Assembly: GCF_026651855.1 (NCBI RefSeq)
Contig: NZ_CP093280.1
Span: forward strand, 1-37,500
Direction: 5' to 3'
Origin: Pseudomonas silvicola
Lineage (GTDB): Bacteria; Pseudomonadota; Gammaproteobacteria; Pseudomonadales; Pseudomonadaceae
DNA: 37,500 nucleotides
Below, one piece after another: positions 1 to 7,748 of the stretch. Below the pieces are notes generated by a model that was given only the letters and a program-made list of their open reading frames with translations, was not told the DNA's origin and searched no databases. The number at the start of each line of letters is the position of its first letter. Position 1 is the stretch's first letter. The translations under genes were made by a program, and so were the position numbers.

Positions 1-2
1 AA

Positions 3-584
3 AACCGCGTGCTGCAGGCCATCGCCCCCGGCAAGGACGTGGACGGTTTCCACAGTGAAAACGTCGGCGGCCTGAGCCAGGGCCGCGAGGTGCTGACCCC
101 CTGCACGCCCAGCGGCTGCATGCAGTTGCTGCACGACACTCTCGGCGACCTGAGCGGCAAGCATGCCGTGGTCATCGGCCGCTCCAACATCGTCGGCAAG
201 CCCATGGCCGCCCTCTTGTTGCAGGCCCATTGCTCGGTCACCGTGCTGCACTCACGCAGCCAGAACGCCGCGCAACTGTGCCGCCAAGCCGACATCGTCA
301 TCGCCGCCGTAGGCCGCCCGCGCATGATCGACGCCAGTTGGCTGAAGCCCGGTTGCGTGGTCATCGACGTGGGCATCAACCGCATCGAAGACCAGGGCCG
401 CAGCCGCCTGGTGGGCGACGTCGACTTCGACAGTGCCCTGCCCGTGGCCAGCGCCATCACCCCGGTACCCGGTGGCGTGGGCCCCATGACCATCGCCTTT
501 CTGATGAAAAATACCCTGACCGCTGCTCTGCAGCAGGCCACCCCACGCAGTCTGCCGGAGGCCCCATGCCCTTCAATCTGCTGA
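3..584 (+). CDS. folD: FolD, methylenetetrahydrofolate dehydrogenase / methenyltetrahydrofolate cyclohydrolase (5'-truncated by window edge)
   Basis: This is the C-terminal two thirds of FolD, the cytosolic NADP-dependent enzyme that converts 5,10-methylene-THF to 10-formyl-THF through methenyl-THF. The reading frame is open from base 3, and about 193 codons of a usual 285 or so are present. The substrate-pocket motif KDVDGFH is near the left edge, then the dinucleotide-binding stretch [14 protein letters not shown], then the family signature PGGVGPMT at 468-491. The Lys and Tyr of the cyclohydrolase site lie in the missing N-terminal part. The last 19 bases overlap the start of soxB, so the two genes are almost certainly co-transcribed and translationally linked. 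A folD copy placed here, in addition to any housekeeping copy, would oxidise methylene-THF made by the downstream demethylating oxidase. That role is inferred from gene order. Confidence 0.95.
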   Translation, partial: NRVLQAIAPGKDVDGFHSENVGGLSQGREVLTPCTPSGCMQLLHDTLGDLSGKHAVVIGRSNIVGKPMAALLLQAHCSVTVLHSRSQNAAQLCRQADIVIAAVGRPRMIDASWLKPGCVVIDVGINRIEDQGRSRLVGDVDFDSALPVASAITPVPGGVGPMTIAFLMKNTLTAALQQATPRSLPEAPCPSIC

Positions 585-1807
585 AATACGGGCTCAGCTC
601 GGAGTACCCAGTCGAGGTCGACCTGCCAGCGCCCAAGGAGCTCAAGTCCTCCTATGACGTGGTCATCATCGGCGGTGGCGGCCATGGCCTGGCCACGGCC
701 TACTACCTGGCCAAGTACCACGGCATCACCAACATTGCCGTGCTGGAAAAGGCCTACCTGGGTGGCGGCAACACGGCGCGCAACACGGCCGTGATCCGCT
801 CCAACTACCTGACCAGCGAAGGCGTGAAGTTCTATGCCGAGTCGGTACGGCTGTTCGAGGGCCTGTCCAACGAGTTCGATTTCAACATCATGTATTCGCA
901 CCGGGGCCAGTTGACCCTGGCGCACACCGACGCCACCGTGCGCTCGTTCCGCCAGCGCGCCGAAGTGAACAAGCACTTTGGCGGGCGCACCGAAATGATC
1001 GACCGCCAGCAGATCCGCGAACTGGTGCCCAGCCTCAACCTGGACCCCGGCCACCTGCCAGTGCTGGCCGGGCTGTGGCACCTGGACGGTGCCACCGCCC
1101 GCCACGACGCCGTGGCCTGGGGCTACGCCAAGCAGGCGGCCAAGCGCGGGGTGGAGATCCACCAGCTTACCGAAGTGCAGGAGCTGGTGATCGAAAACGG
1201 CGCCATCACTGCCGTGAAGACCAACCGCGGCACCATCCAGTGTGGCTGCGCGGTGCAGGCCATCGCTGGCATGAGCTCGCAGATGATGGCCAAGGCCGGC
1301 ATCCGCTCCCCCATCCAGACCTTCCCGTTGCAGGCCATGGTGACCCAGCCGTTCAAGCCGTTCCTCGACCCGCTGGTGAGTTCATCGGCGTTGCACTGCT
1401 ACGTGCAGCAAACCAGCCGTGGCGAGGTGGTGTTCGGCGGCGGCTCCGACCCTTACCCGCTGTTCAATACCCGCTCTACCCTGGACCTGAAGGAAAGCCT
1501 GCTGGCCCACGCCATCGAGATGTTCCCGTTCCTGGCCAACGCCAAGCTGATGCGCCAATGGGCGGGCATCACCGACATGACCCCGGACTACAGCCCGATC
1601 ATGGGCCTGTCACCGGTGAAGAACTATTACCTGGACGCGGGTTGGGGCACCTGGGGTTTCAAGGCCACGCCCATCTGCGGCAAGACCATGGCCGAACTGG
1701 TGGCAAGCGGCGGCAAGGTGCCGGAGCTGATCAAGCCCTTCGGCCTGGCCCGCTTCAGTACCTTCAAGCAAGTCAACGAAATGGGCGCCACCGCGGCCAG
1801 CCACTGA
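566..1807 (+). CDS. soxB: Sarcosine oxidase-like beta subunit (SoxB family FAD/FMN oxidoreductase)
   Basis: 413 aa, the usual SoxB size. The start is ATG 566, preceded by GGAGG a few bases upstream; the open frame extends further back, but only as a shadow of folD. The N-terminal region has the FAD Rossmann motif [19 protein letters not shown] (residues about 32-50) followed by [17 protein letters not shown], both typical of SoxB. His180 lies in [10 protein letters not shown], which corresponds to the histidine that carries covalent FMN in heterotetrameric sarcosine oxidases. The beta subunit holds the amine-oxidising site. C-terminal [11 protein letters not shown] is the usual flavin-contact region. 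Gene order soxB-soxD-soxA-soxG is the canonical one. The substrate could be sarcosine or another N-methyl amino acid, because N-methylglutamate dehydrogenase subunits belong to the same family and cannot be told apart by eye. Confidence 0.93.
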   Translation: MPFNLLKYGLSSEYPVEVDLPAPKELKSSYDVVIIGGGGHGLATAYYLAKYHGITNIAVLEKAYLGGGNTARNTAVIRSNYLTSEGVKFYAESVRLFEGLSNEFDFNIMYSHRGQLTLAHTDATVRSFRQRAEVNKHFGGRTEMIDRQQIRELVPSLNLDPGHLPVLAGLWHLDGATARHDAVAWGYAKQAAKRGVEIHQLTEVQELVIENGAITAVKTNRGTIQCGCAVQAIAGMSSQMMAKAGIRSPIQTFPLQAMVTQPFKPFLDPLVSSSALHCYVQQTSRGEVVFGGGSDPYPLFNTRSTLDLKESLLAHAIEMFPFLANAKLMRQWAGITDMTPDYSPIMGLSPVKNYYLDAGWGTWGFKATPICGKTMAELVASGGKVPELIKPFGLARFSTFKQVNEMGATAASH

Positions 1808-1817
1808 GGACCGGACG

Positions 1818-2114
1818 ATGAAAATCATGATTTGCCCGCTCAACGGGCCGCGCAACATCAGCGAATTCACCTACGGCGGCGAGTTCAAGGCCATGCCCGA
1901 CCCCGTCACCTGCACCGACGCGCAATGGGCCGACTACGTGTTCAACTGCGACAACATCGCCGGCGTGGTGCGCGAATGGTGGATGCACACACCGTCCAGC
2001 TACTGGTTCCTGGCAGAGCGCCACACGGTCACTGACGAGATCATCCGTACCTTCGACCCGAAGGAAGTCTTCACCACCCGCGTGGAATTCGCCGCCAAGG
2101 AGATCGCAGGATGA
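1818..2114 (+). CDS. soxD: Sarcosine oxidase-like delta subunit with degenerate zinc site
   Basis: 98 aa, the right length and position for SoxD, the small structural subunit of heterotetrameric sarcosine oxidase. It keeps recognisable family landmarks: CP near the N terminus (Cys6), CTDAQWADYVF (residues 32-42) and REWWMHTPSSYWF (residues 52-64). In characterised SoxD proteins, zinc is held by a CPxCG pair plus a later His and Cys. Here the second Cys of CPxCG is Asn9 and the later Cys is Ser61, while Cys6 and His57 remain. So only two of four ligands survive, and the protein may not bind zinc. It starts 10 bp after soxB, behind GAGGACCGGACG, and its last 4 bp overlap the ATG of soxA. The symbol follows family and position, not a proven sarcosine substrate. 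Confidence 0.88.
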   Translation: MKIMICPLNGPRNISEFTYGGEFKAMPDPVTCTDAQWADYVFNCDNIAGVVREWWMHTPSSYWFLAERHTVTDEIIRTFDPKEVFTTRVEFAAKEIAG

Positions 2115-5005
2115 GCCGCCTCGCCGCCCCCATGGGCCTGCTGATCGACCGCGACCAGCCGCTGACCTTCAGTTTCGACGACAAGCCTTACCAGGGGTTC
2201 GCCGGTGACAGCATCGCCAGCGCGCTGCTGGCCAACGGGCGCTTCCTGCTGTCGCGCTCATTCAAATACCACCGCCCGCGCGGCCCGCTGAGCATGGCCG
2301 GGCAGGACGCCAACAGCCTGGTACAACTGCCGAGTGAGCCCAATGTGCTGGCCGACATGCAGCCGCTGGTACAGGGCCTGGCCGCCACCGGGCAGAACTT
2401 CAACGGCACCCTGGATAACGACAAGGACGCCTGGCTGGGCAAGTTCTCCAAATTCATGCCGGTGGGCTTCTACTACCGCTCGTTCTACAAGCCCAAGGGC
2501 ATGTGGAAGGTGTGGGAGCCGATCATTCGCAAAAAGGCCGGGCTAGGCGTGCTGGACCTCAAGTTCCAGCCCGAGTATCACGACAAGGCTTACCTGTTCA
2601 CCGACCTGGCCGTGATCGGCGCCGGGCCCGCCGGCCTGCAAGCCGCGCTCAGTGCGGCCAATGCCGGGGCCAAGGTGCTGCTGATCGAGCAAAGCCCGAT
2701 CCTCGGTGGCTCGCTGACCTATGCGCGCTTCGACATCGAGGGCGTACGCGGCGAAAGCCTGCGCCGCGAACTGGTCACCGCCGTGGAGAATCACACCAAC
2801 ATCCAGGTGCTCAAACAGGCCACCTGCAACGCCTGGTTCACTGACAACTACCTGCCGGTGATCCAGGGCAAGCGCCTGTATAAAGTCCGCGCCAGCCACT
2901 GCCTGATCGCCAGCGGCTCGTTCGACCAGCCGGTGGTTTTCCGCAACAACGACCTGCCCGGGGTGATGCTGACCAGCGCCGCCCAACGGCTGATGAAGCT
3001 GTATGCGGTAAAACCGGGCAACACCGCCGTGGTGCTGACCGGCAACGATGACGGCTACCTGGCCGCCCTGGACCTGCACGAGCAGGGCGTGAAAGTGGCC
3101 GCCGTGGTCGACCTGCGCAACGGCCCCGCCGACCGCGCCCTGCTGCGCGCACTGGAGCAGCGCGCCATCGCCTTACATGTCGACACCACCGTGTTCGAAG
3201 CCCTGCACGAAAGCGGCATGCGCCACGTCAGCGGCGTAGAGCTGCGCAAGATCACCGGCCAGGGCCAGGTGGCCAGCAGCGCGCTGAAACTGGACTGCGA
3301 CCTGCTGTGCATGTCCGGCGGCTACATGCCCGTCTACCAACTGCTGTGCCAGGCCGGGGGCAAGCTGGCCTATGACGATCAACTGGCCGAATTCACCCTC
3401 AGCGGCCTGCCGAGTATTCTCCATGTGGCCGGCTCGGTGAACGGCTGCCACAGCCTGGACAACGTGCTCAGCGACGCCACCAACTGCGCTGCCGACATCG
3501 TCACCGCTTTGGGCCTGAACGCCCAGGTACGCGTCAACCTGGCGCCCGAGGCGCGGGTCAACTTCCCCTGGCCGATTTTCCCGCACCCCAAGGGCAAGGA
3601 CTTCGTCGACTTCGATGAAGACCTGCAAGTGCAGGACATCATCAACGCCACCAAGATCGGCTACCGCGACGTGCAACTGGTGAAGCGCTACTCCACCGTC
3701 GGCATGGGCCCGTCCCAGGGCCGTCACTCGGCCCTGCCCACGGCGCGGCTGGTGGCGCAGGCCACCCAGCGCAACATCAGCGAGACCGGCGTCACCACCG
3801 CGCGCCCGCCGTTCGTGGCGGAGAAACTCGCCCATGTCGCCGGCCGTGCCTTCGACCCCTACCGCCAGACGCCCCTGCACCGCCGCCACCTGGAAGCCGG
3901 GGCGAAAATGATGCCTGCCGGTATCTGGCAGCGGCCGGCGTTTTACGGCAAGGCTTCGCAACGCGAGCAGTGCATGCAGGCCGAAGCGCTGCATGTGCGC
4001 AACAAGGTCGGCATCATCGATGTGTCCACCCTGGGCGGCCTGGACGTGCGCGGCCCGGACGCCGCCGAACTGCTCAACCGCATGTACACTTTCGCGTTCC
4101 TCAAGCAGCCGGTGGGCCGTTCGCGCTACGCACTGATGACCAACGAGCACGGCGTAGTAATCGATGATGGTGTGTGCGCACGCTTCGCCGAGAACCACTT
4201 TTACGTCACGGCCACCACCAGCGGCGTCGACCGCATCTACCAGCAGATGCTCAAGTGGAATGCGCAGTGGCGGCTGAATGTCGACATCGCCAACGTCACG
4301 GCAGCCATTTCGGCGGTGAACGTGGCGGGGCCGGATGCGCGCAAAGTCCTGGAAAAGGTGTGCACCGACCTGGACCTGTCGCCCGCCGGTTTCCCTTACC
4401 TGGCCGTGCGTCAGGGCACCGTGGCCGGGATCAAGGCGCGGCTGTTGCGGGTAGGCTTCGTCGGCGAGCTGGGCTATGAAATCCACGTGCCCGCCCGCCA
4501 CGCGCTGACACTGTGGGACGCGTTGATGGACGCCGGCAAGGCCTTCGACATTCGCCCCTTCGGCGTCGAAACCCAGCGCCTGCTGCGCCTGGAAAAAGGC
4601 CATGTGATCATCAGCCAGGACACCGACGGCATGACCCACCCCGCCGAGATCGACATGGGTTGGGCGGTCAGCCGCAACAAGCCGTTCTTCGTCGGCCGAC
4701 GCTCGGTGGATATCCTCGAAGCCCAGCCCATGACGCGCAAGCTGGTGGGCTTCACCCTGCCCAAGGGCAGTGTGCAGCCGCTGGAAGGTCACCTGGTACT
4801 GAGCGGGCCGGACATCAGCGGCAACGTCACCTCATGCGAATACTCCGAAACCCTGGGGCAGGTCATCGGCCTCGCCTATGCGGGCTTTGACCAGAGCCAG
4901 CCTGGCCAACACATTCCCATCCGTGTGGAAGGCGGCATCATGGTCCAGGCCACCGTAGTGAAACTGCCCTTCTTCGACCCTGACAACCTGCGCCAGGAGC
5001 TGTAA
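2111..5005 (+). CDS. soxA: Sarcosine oxidase-like alpha subunit (SoxA family, dinucleotide-binding plus folate-binding domains)
   Basis: 964 aa, the full SoxA length. The order of parts is: an N-terminal ferredoxin-like fold without cluster cysteines, containing SRSFKYHRPRGP (about residues 48-59); a NAD-binding flavoprotein-like domain with VIGAGPAGLQAALSAANAG at about 170; and a C-terminal aminomethyltransferase (GcvT-like) domain from about residue 590, with GELGYEIHVP and LRLEKGHVIISQDTDG. In the family the alpha subunit channels the iminium or formaldehyde product to tetrahydrofolate, giving 5,10-methylene-THF. The ATG overlaps the soxD stop as ATGA, which indicates translational coupling. 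SoxG follows after 3 bp. An upstream folD that would consume methylene-THF fits this chemistry well. Substrate identity is not visible in the sequence. Confidence 0.94.
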   Translation: MSRLAAPMGLLIDRDQPLTFSFDDKPYQGFAGDSIASALLANGRFLLSRSFKYHRPRGPLSMAGQDANSLVQLPSEPNVLADMQPLVQGLAATGQNFNGTLDNDKDAWLGKFSKFMPVGFYYRSFYKPKGMWKVWEPIIRKKAGLGVLDLKFQPEYHDKAYLFTDLAVIGAGPAGLQAALSAANAGAKVLLIEQSPILGGSLTYARFDIEGVRGESLRRELVTAVENHTNIQVLKQATCNAWFTDNYLPVIQGKRLYKVRASHCLIASGSFDQPVVFRNNDLPGVMLTSAAQRLMKLYAVKPGNTAVVLTGNDDGYLAALDLHEQGVKVAAVVDLRNGPADRALLRALEQRAIALHVDTTVFEALHESGMRHVSGVELRKITGQGQVASSALKLDCDLLCMSGGYMPVYQLLCQAGGKLAYDDQLAEFTLSGLPSILHVAGSVNGCHSLDNVLSDATNCAADIVTALGLNAQVRVNLAPEARVNFPWPIFPHPKGKDFVDFDEDLQVQDIINATKIGYRDVQLVKRYSTVGMGPSQGRHSALPTARLVAQATQRNISETGVTTARPPFVAEKLAHVAGRAFDPYRQTPLHRRHLEAGAKMMPAGIWQRPAFYGKASQREQCMQAEALHVRNKVGIIDVSTLGGLDVRGPDAAELLNRMYTFAFLKQPVGRSRYALMTNEHGVVIDDGVCARFAENHFYVTATTSGVDRIYQQMLKWNAQWRLNVDIANVTAAISAVNVAGPDARKVLEKVCTDLDLSPAGFPYLAVRQGTVAGIKARLLRVGFVGELGYEIHVPARHALTLWDALMDAGKAFDIRPFGVETQRLLRLEKGHVIISQDTDGMTHPAEIDMGWAVSRNKPFFVGRRSVDILEAQPMTRKLVGFTLPKGSVQPLEGHLVLSGPDISGNVTSCEYSETLGQVIGLAYAGFDQSQPGQHIPIRVEGGIMVQATVVKLPFFDPDNLRQEL

Positions 5006-5008
5006 GCC

Positions 5009-5569
5009 ATGTCCAGTCTGAAAGCTGAAACGTACATCGGCCAGCCGGCCCTGCAACGCTGCGTTCTTCTCGACCTCACCGACGCGCCGAGGGTCGGTTT
5101 TCGTGGTGCCCAGAGTGCCGACTATCTGCGCCAGCGTGGCTTCCTGCTACCCGATGCTCCCAACCGTGCGGTCACCCAAGCCGATGGCAGCCACATAGCG
5201 CGGCTCTCGCCCACCGAATACTTTCTGCTGGGCAGCCTGGCCGACGCGGGCCAGCGCATCGCCGACGAAGAAGCCCGCTGGGAGCTGGACCACATCGCCA
5301 ACTACCTGTTGCCACGCCACGACAGCCATGCCTGGATACAGCTCAGTGGCCATCAGTTGCCGGCGCTGATGGCCAAGCTGTGCGGCGTCGACCTGCGGCC
5401 CGAGGCCTTCGGCCCCGGTGCGGTGGCGCAGACTTCGGCGGCGCGAATCAACGTGATCGTGATCAATCTCGGCGGCGATACCGTGCCCACCTTCCAGATC
5501 CTCTTCGACCGCGCCTCCCACGCGTACTTCCTCGGCGCCGTGAACGACGCTCTGCAAGAATTCGCCTGA
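5009..5569 (+). CDS. soxG: Sarcosine oxidase-like gamma subunit
   Basis: 186 aa, slightly short for SoxG (about 200 aa). SoxG has a GcvT-like fold and supports assembly of the heterotetramer. Visible features fit: LLDLTDAPRVGFRGAQSADY near the N terminus, LSPTEYFLLG (about 66-75), and a C-terminal run SAARINVIVINLGGD followed by FDRASHAYFLGAVNDAL. Sequence conservation in this subunit is always weak, so the call rests heavily on position as the last gene of a soxBDAG cluster, 3 bp after soxA. A GC-rich hairpin follows directly, consistent with the end of the operon. Confidence 0.88.
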   Translation: MSSLKAETYIGQPALQRCVLLDLTDAPRVGFRGAQSADYLRQRGFLLPDAPNRAVTQADGSHIARLSPTEYFLLGSLADAGQRIADEEARWELDHIANYLLPRHDSHAWIQLSGHQLPALMAKLCGVDLRPEAFGPGAVAQTSAARINVIVINLGGDTVPTFQILFDRASHAYFLGAVNDALQEFA

Positions 5570-5574
5570 ACGCC

Positions 5575-5599
5575 CTGCCCCCCTGTTGAAGGGGGGCAG
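5575..5599 (+). terminator. Hairpin at the end of the folD-sox operon
   Basis: A perfect 9-bp inverted repeat (CTGCCCCCC and GGGGGGCAG) with a 7-base loop starts 5 bp after the soxG stop. There is no U-tract after it, only CAATTCGATTGT, so it may be a weak terminator or a 3'-end stabilising structure. Confidence 0.5.
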
Positions 5600-5636
5600 C
5601 AATTCGATTGTCCGCCCAACGGTCATGACTAAATTT

Positions 5637-5663
5637 TCATGTTTCCCCTCCCGCCGCCGATAC
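5637..5663 (+). promoter_or_regulatory. FliA (sigma-28) type promoter for the chemoreceptor gene
   Basis: TCATGTTT, an 11-bp spacer, then GCCGATAC. Against the sigma-28 consensus TAAAGTTT-N11-GCCGATAA this matches 6 of 8 and 7 of 8 positions with exact spacing. It lies about 100 bp upstream of the chemoreceptor ATG and points at it. Chemoreceptor genes are commonly FliA-dependent, so this promoter would tie expression to flagellar assembly. Confidence 0.75.
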
Positions 5664-5764
5664 TCCGTGCCTAAGAAGAAAAAATCTGCTGGCCGCCAAC
5701 GATAAGAAAATGCACCCCAGCAACCAACGATCAAGTAGCGCACAAACGTTTCTGGAGGGAATGC

Positions 5765-7669
5765 ATGAACAGTTGGTTTGCCCACATCAGCGTGAACAAA
5801 AAACTCGGCCTGGGCTTCGGCCTGGTGCTGGTCCTGACTACCTTGCTGGCCATGACAAGCTGGAACAGCATGGGCGGGCTCATCGACCGCAGCAACTGGA
5901 TGAGTGACATCACCCAGCTCAACTCTGCCCTGACCAAACTGCGCGTGGCGCGCCTGCAGTACATGCTCGCCAACGGCGACGACACTGCCGCGCAACTGGT
6001 ACAGACGACCCTGGACGGCTTCGAAGCCCAACAGCAGAAAATCCTCGGCACCTTCAAGAGCCCCGACAACATCAAGCTGCTCAAGGAGCAGAATGGTCAG
6101 CTGGAAGCCTACAAGGTGTCGCTGAACAAGATGCGCGCCGCTTACCGCACCAGCAATACCGCGCGCCAGAGCCTGAATGACACCGCGGCCACCGCCTTCG
6201 CGGCGCTGGAAAAGATCAGCCAGGGCGTGCAGGCAGATCGCCGCCTGGATGAAGTACTGGCCGTGGACAAGGCCAAGGAATTGCTTCTGGTGGTGCGCTA
6301 CGAAGTACGCGGTTACCTGGCCGATGCCAGCGCTAGCAATGAACAGTCCGCGTTCGCCCGCCTGGACGCCGCACAGGCCGGTTTGCCAGCGCTGGAAACC
6401 GCGCTGGCGTCGCAACCGGAGAACCTGCGCCAGTTCGAAGCATCGGTGGCCAGTTATCGCCAGGCCCTGACCAGCTTCAAGAACGCCAACGCCGACATCG
6501 TCCAGGCCCGCAAGGAAATGACCGATGAGGGTAGTGAAATCGTGCGCCTGAGCGATGCCCTGTACCAGATCCAACTGGACCGCCGCGACATCGAGAGCGC
6601 CCAGGCCCGTACCGTGCAGACCATCGCTACCCTGCTGGCGCTGTTCTTCGGTATTGCCGCGGCCCTGATCATCACCCGCCAGATCACCCGCCCGCTGCAG
6701 GACACCCTGGTAGCGGTCAAGCGTATCGCCGATGGCGACCTGACCGAGACGTTGCGGGTCACCCGCAAGGACGAACTGGGTGTGCTGCAACAAGGCATCC
6801 AGAACATGGGCACCACCCTGCGCGAGTTGATCACCAGCATCCGCGACGGCGTGACCCAGATCGCCAGCGCCGCCGAGGAGCTGTCGGCCGTCACCGAGCA
6901 GACCAGCGCCGGGGTCAACAGCCAGAAAGTGGAAACCGACCAGGTGGCCACCGCCATGCATGAAATGACCGCCACCGTGCAGGAAGTGGCGCGCAACGCC
7001 GAGCAAGCTTCCATGGCCGCCACCGACGCCGACGGCCAGGCCCGTGACGGTGACAAAGTGGTCAACCAGGCCATCGACCAGATCGAGCGCCTGGCCAGCG
7101 AGGTCAAGCGCTCTACCGAGGCCATGGGGCAACTGCAGAAGGAAAGCGACAAGATCGGCAAGGTCATGGACGTGATCAAGGCCGTGGCCGAGCAGACCAA
7201 CCTGCTGGCCTTGAACGCTGCCATCGAAGCGGCCCGCGCCGGTGAAGCCGGCCGTGGTTTTGCCGTGGTGGCTGATGAAGTGCGGGGCCTGGCCCAGCGC
7301 ACGCAGAAGTCCACCGAGGAAATCGAAGGCCTGGTGGCCGGCCTGCAGGCCGGTACCCAACAGGTCGCCAACGTGATGCTCAGCAGCCGCGAGCTGACCG
7401 ACAGCAGTGTGGCCCTGACCCGTCAGGCCGGCGTGTCGCTGGAAAACATCACCCGCACGGTGTCCAACATCCAGCTGATGAACCAGCAGATCGCCGCGGC
7501 GGCCGAGCAGCAGAGCTCGGTGGCCGAAGAGATCAGCCGCAGCATCATCAACGTGCGCGACGTGTCGGAACAGACCGCCGCGGCCAGCGAGGAGACCGCG
7601 GCGTCCAGCGTCGAGCTGGCCCGCCTGGGTGGGCAGTTGCAGATGATGGTCAGCCACTTCCGCGTGTAG
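5765..7669 (+). CDS. mcpS: Methyl-accepting chemotaxis protein, McpS-like, helical bimodular sensor
   Basis: 634 aa inner-membrane chemoreceptor. TM1 lies at about residues 13-33. A long all-helical periplasmic sensor (about 34-283) follows, then TM2 (about 284-304), HAMP, and a cytoplasmic signalling domain whose tip [19 protein letters not shown] is at 476-494. It ends in SHFRV, with no NWETF-type pentapeptide for CheR. The sensor size and the segment [20 protein letters not shown] fit the HBM family, and the N terminus resembles P. putida McpS (PP4658), a receptor for TCA-cycle acids. Arg60 and Arg63, which I recall as ligand contacts in McpS, are present at the same numbers. The start has GGAGGGA 4 bp upstream of ATG 5765. 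A FliA-type promoter lies upstream. The ligand is inferred by orthology; another HBM receptor is the alternative. Confidence 0.9.
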   Translation: MNSWFAHISVNKKLGLGFGLVLVLTTLLAMTSWNSMGGLIDRSNWMSDITQLNSALTKLRVARLQYMLANGDDTAAQLVQTTLDGFEAQQQKILGTFKSPDNIKLLKEQNGQLEAYKVSLNKMRAAYRTSNTARQSLNDTAATAFAALEKISQGVQADRRLDEVLAVDKAKELLLVVRYEVRGYLADASASNEQSAFARLDAAQAGLPALETALASQPENLRQFEASVASYRQALTSFKNANADIVQARKEMTDEGSEIVRLSDALYQIQLDRRDIESAQARTVQTIATLLALFFGIAAALIITRQITRPLQDTLVAVKRIADGDLTETLRVTRKDELGVLQQGIQNMGTTLRELITSIRDGVTQIASAAEELSAVTEQTSAGVNSQKVETDQVATAMHEMTATVQEVARNAEQASMAATDADGQARDGDKVVNQAIDQIERLASEVKRSTEAMGQLQKESDKIGKVMDVIKAVAEQTNLLALNAAIEAARAGEAGRGFAVVADEVRGLAQRTQKSTEEIEGLVAGLQAGTQQVANVMLSSRELTDSSVALTRQAGVSLENITRTVSNIQLMNQQIAAAAEQQSSVAEEISRSIINVRDVSEQTAAASEETAASSVELARLGGQLQMMVSHFRV

Positions 7670-7682
7670 ACAGCGGCGGCCT

Positions 7683-7744
7683 TTTCCCGAGCTTCGCCCG
7701 GTCCCACAGGCTGACGCCTGTGGGACCGGGCGAAGCGCGGGAAG
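7683..7744. repeat. REP-like long palindrome
   Basis: A perfect 20-bp inverted repeat (7691-7710 and 7717-7736) has a 6-base loop. The stem continues for about 7 bp after one mismatch. The T run lies on the wrong side for a classic intrinsic terminator on either strand. Its left arm (7686-7708) recurs exactly at 34568-34590. It sits between the convergent mcpS and lipoprotein genes. Size, composition and recurrence fit a Pseudomonas REP element, which can also act as a bidirectional transcript end. Confidence 0.75.
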
Positions 7745-7748
7745 GGAG

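Noticed and set aside
230-565. N-terminal extension of soxB back to 230
   Set aside because: The extension is an Arg/Pro/His-rich read of folD in another frame; ATG 566 has a proper ribosome site and gives the normal SoxB length.
3173-4792. 539-codon minus-strand frame inside soxA
   Set aside because: Antisense to an intact SoxA domain; low-complexity composition rich in His, Gly and Ala and no ribosome site.
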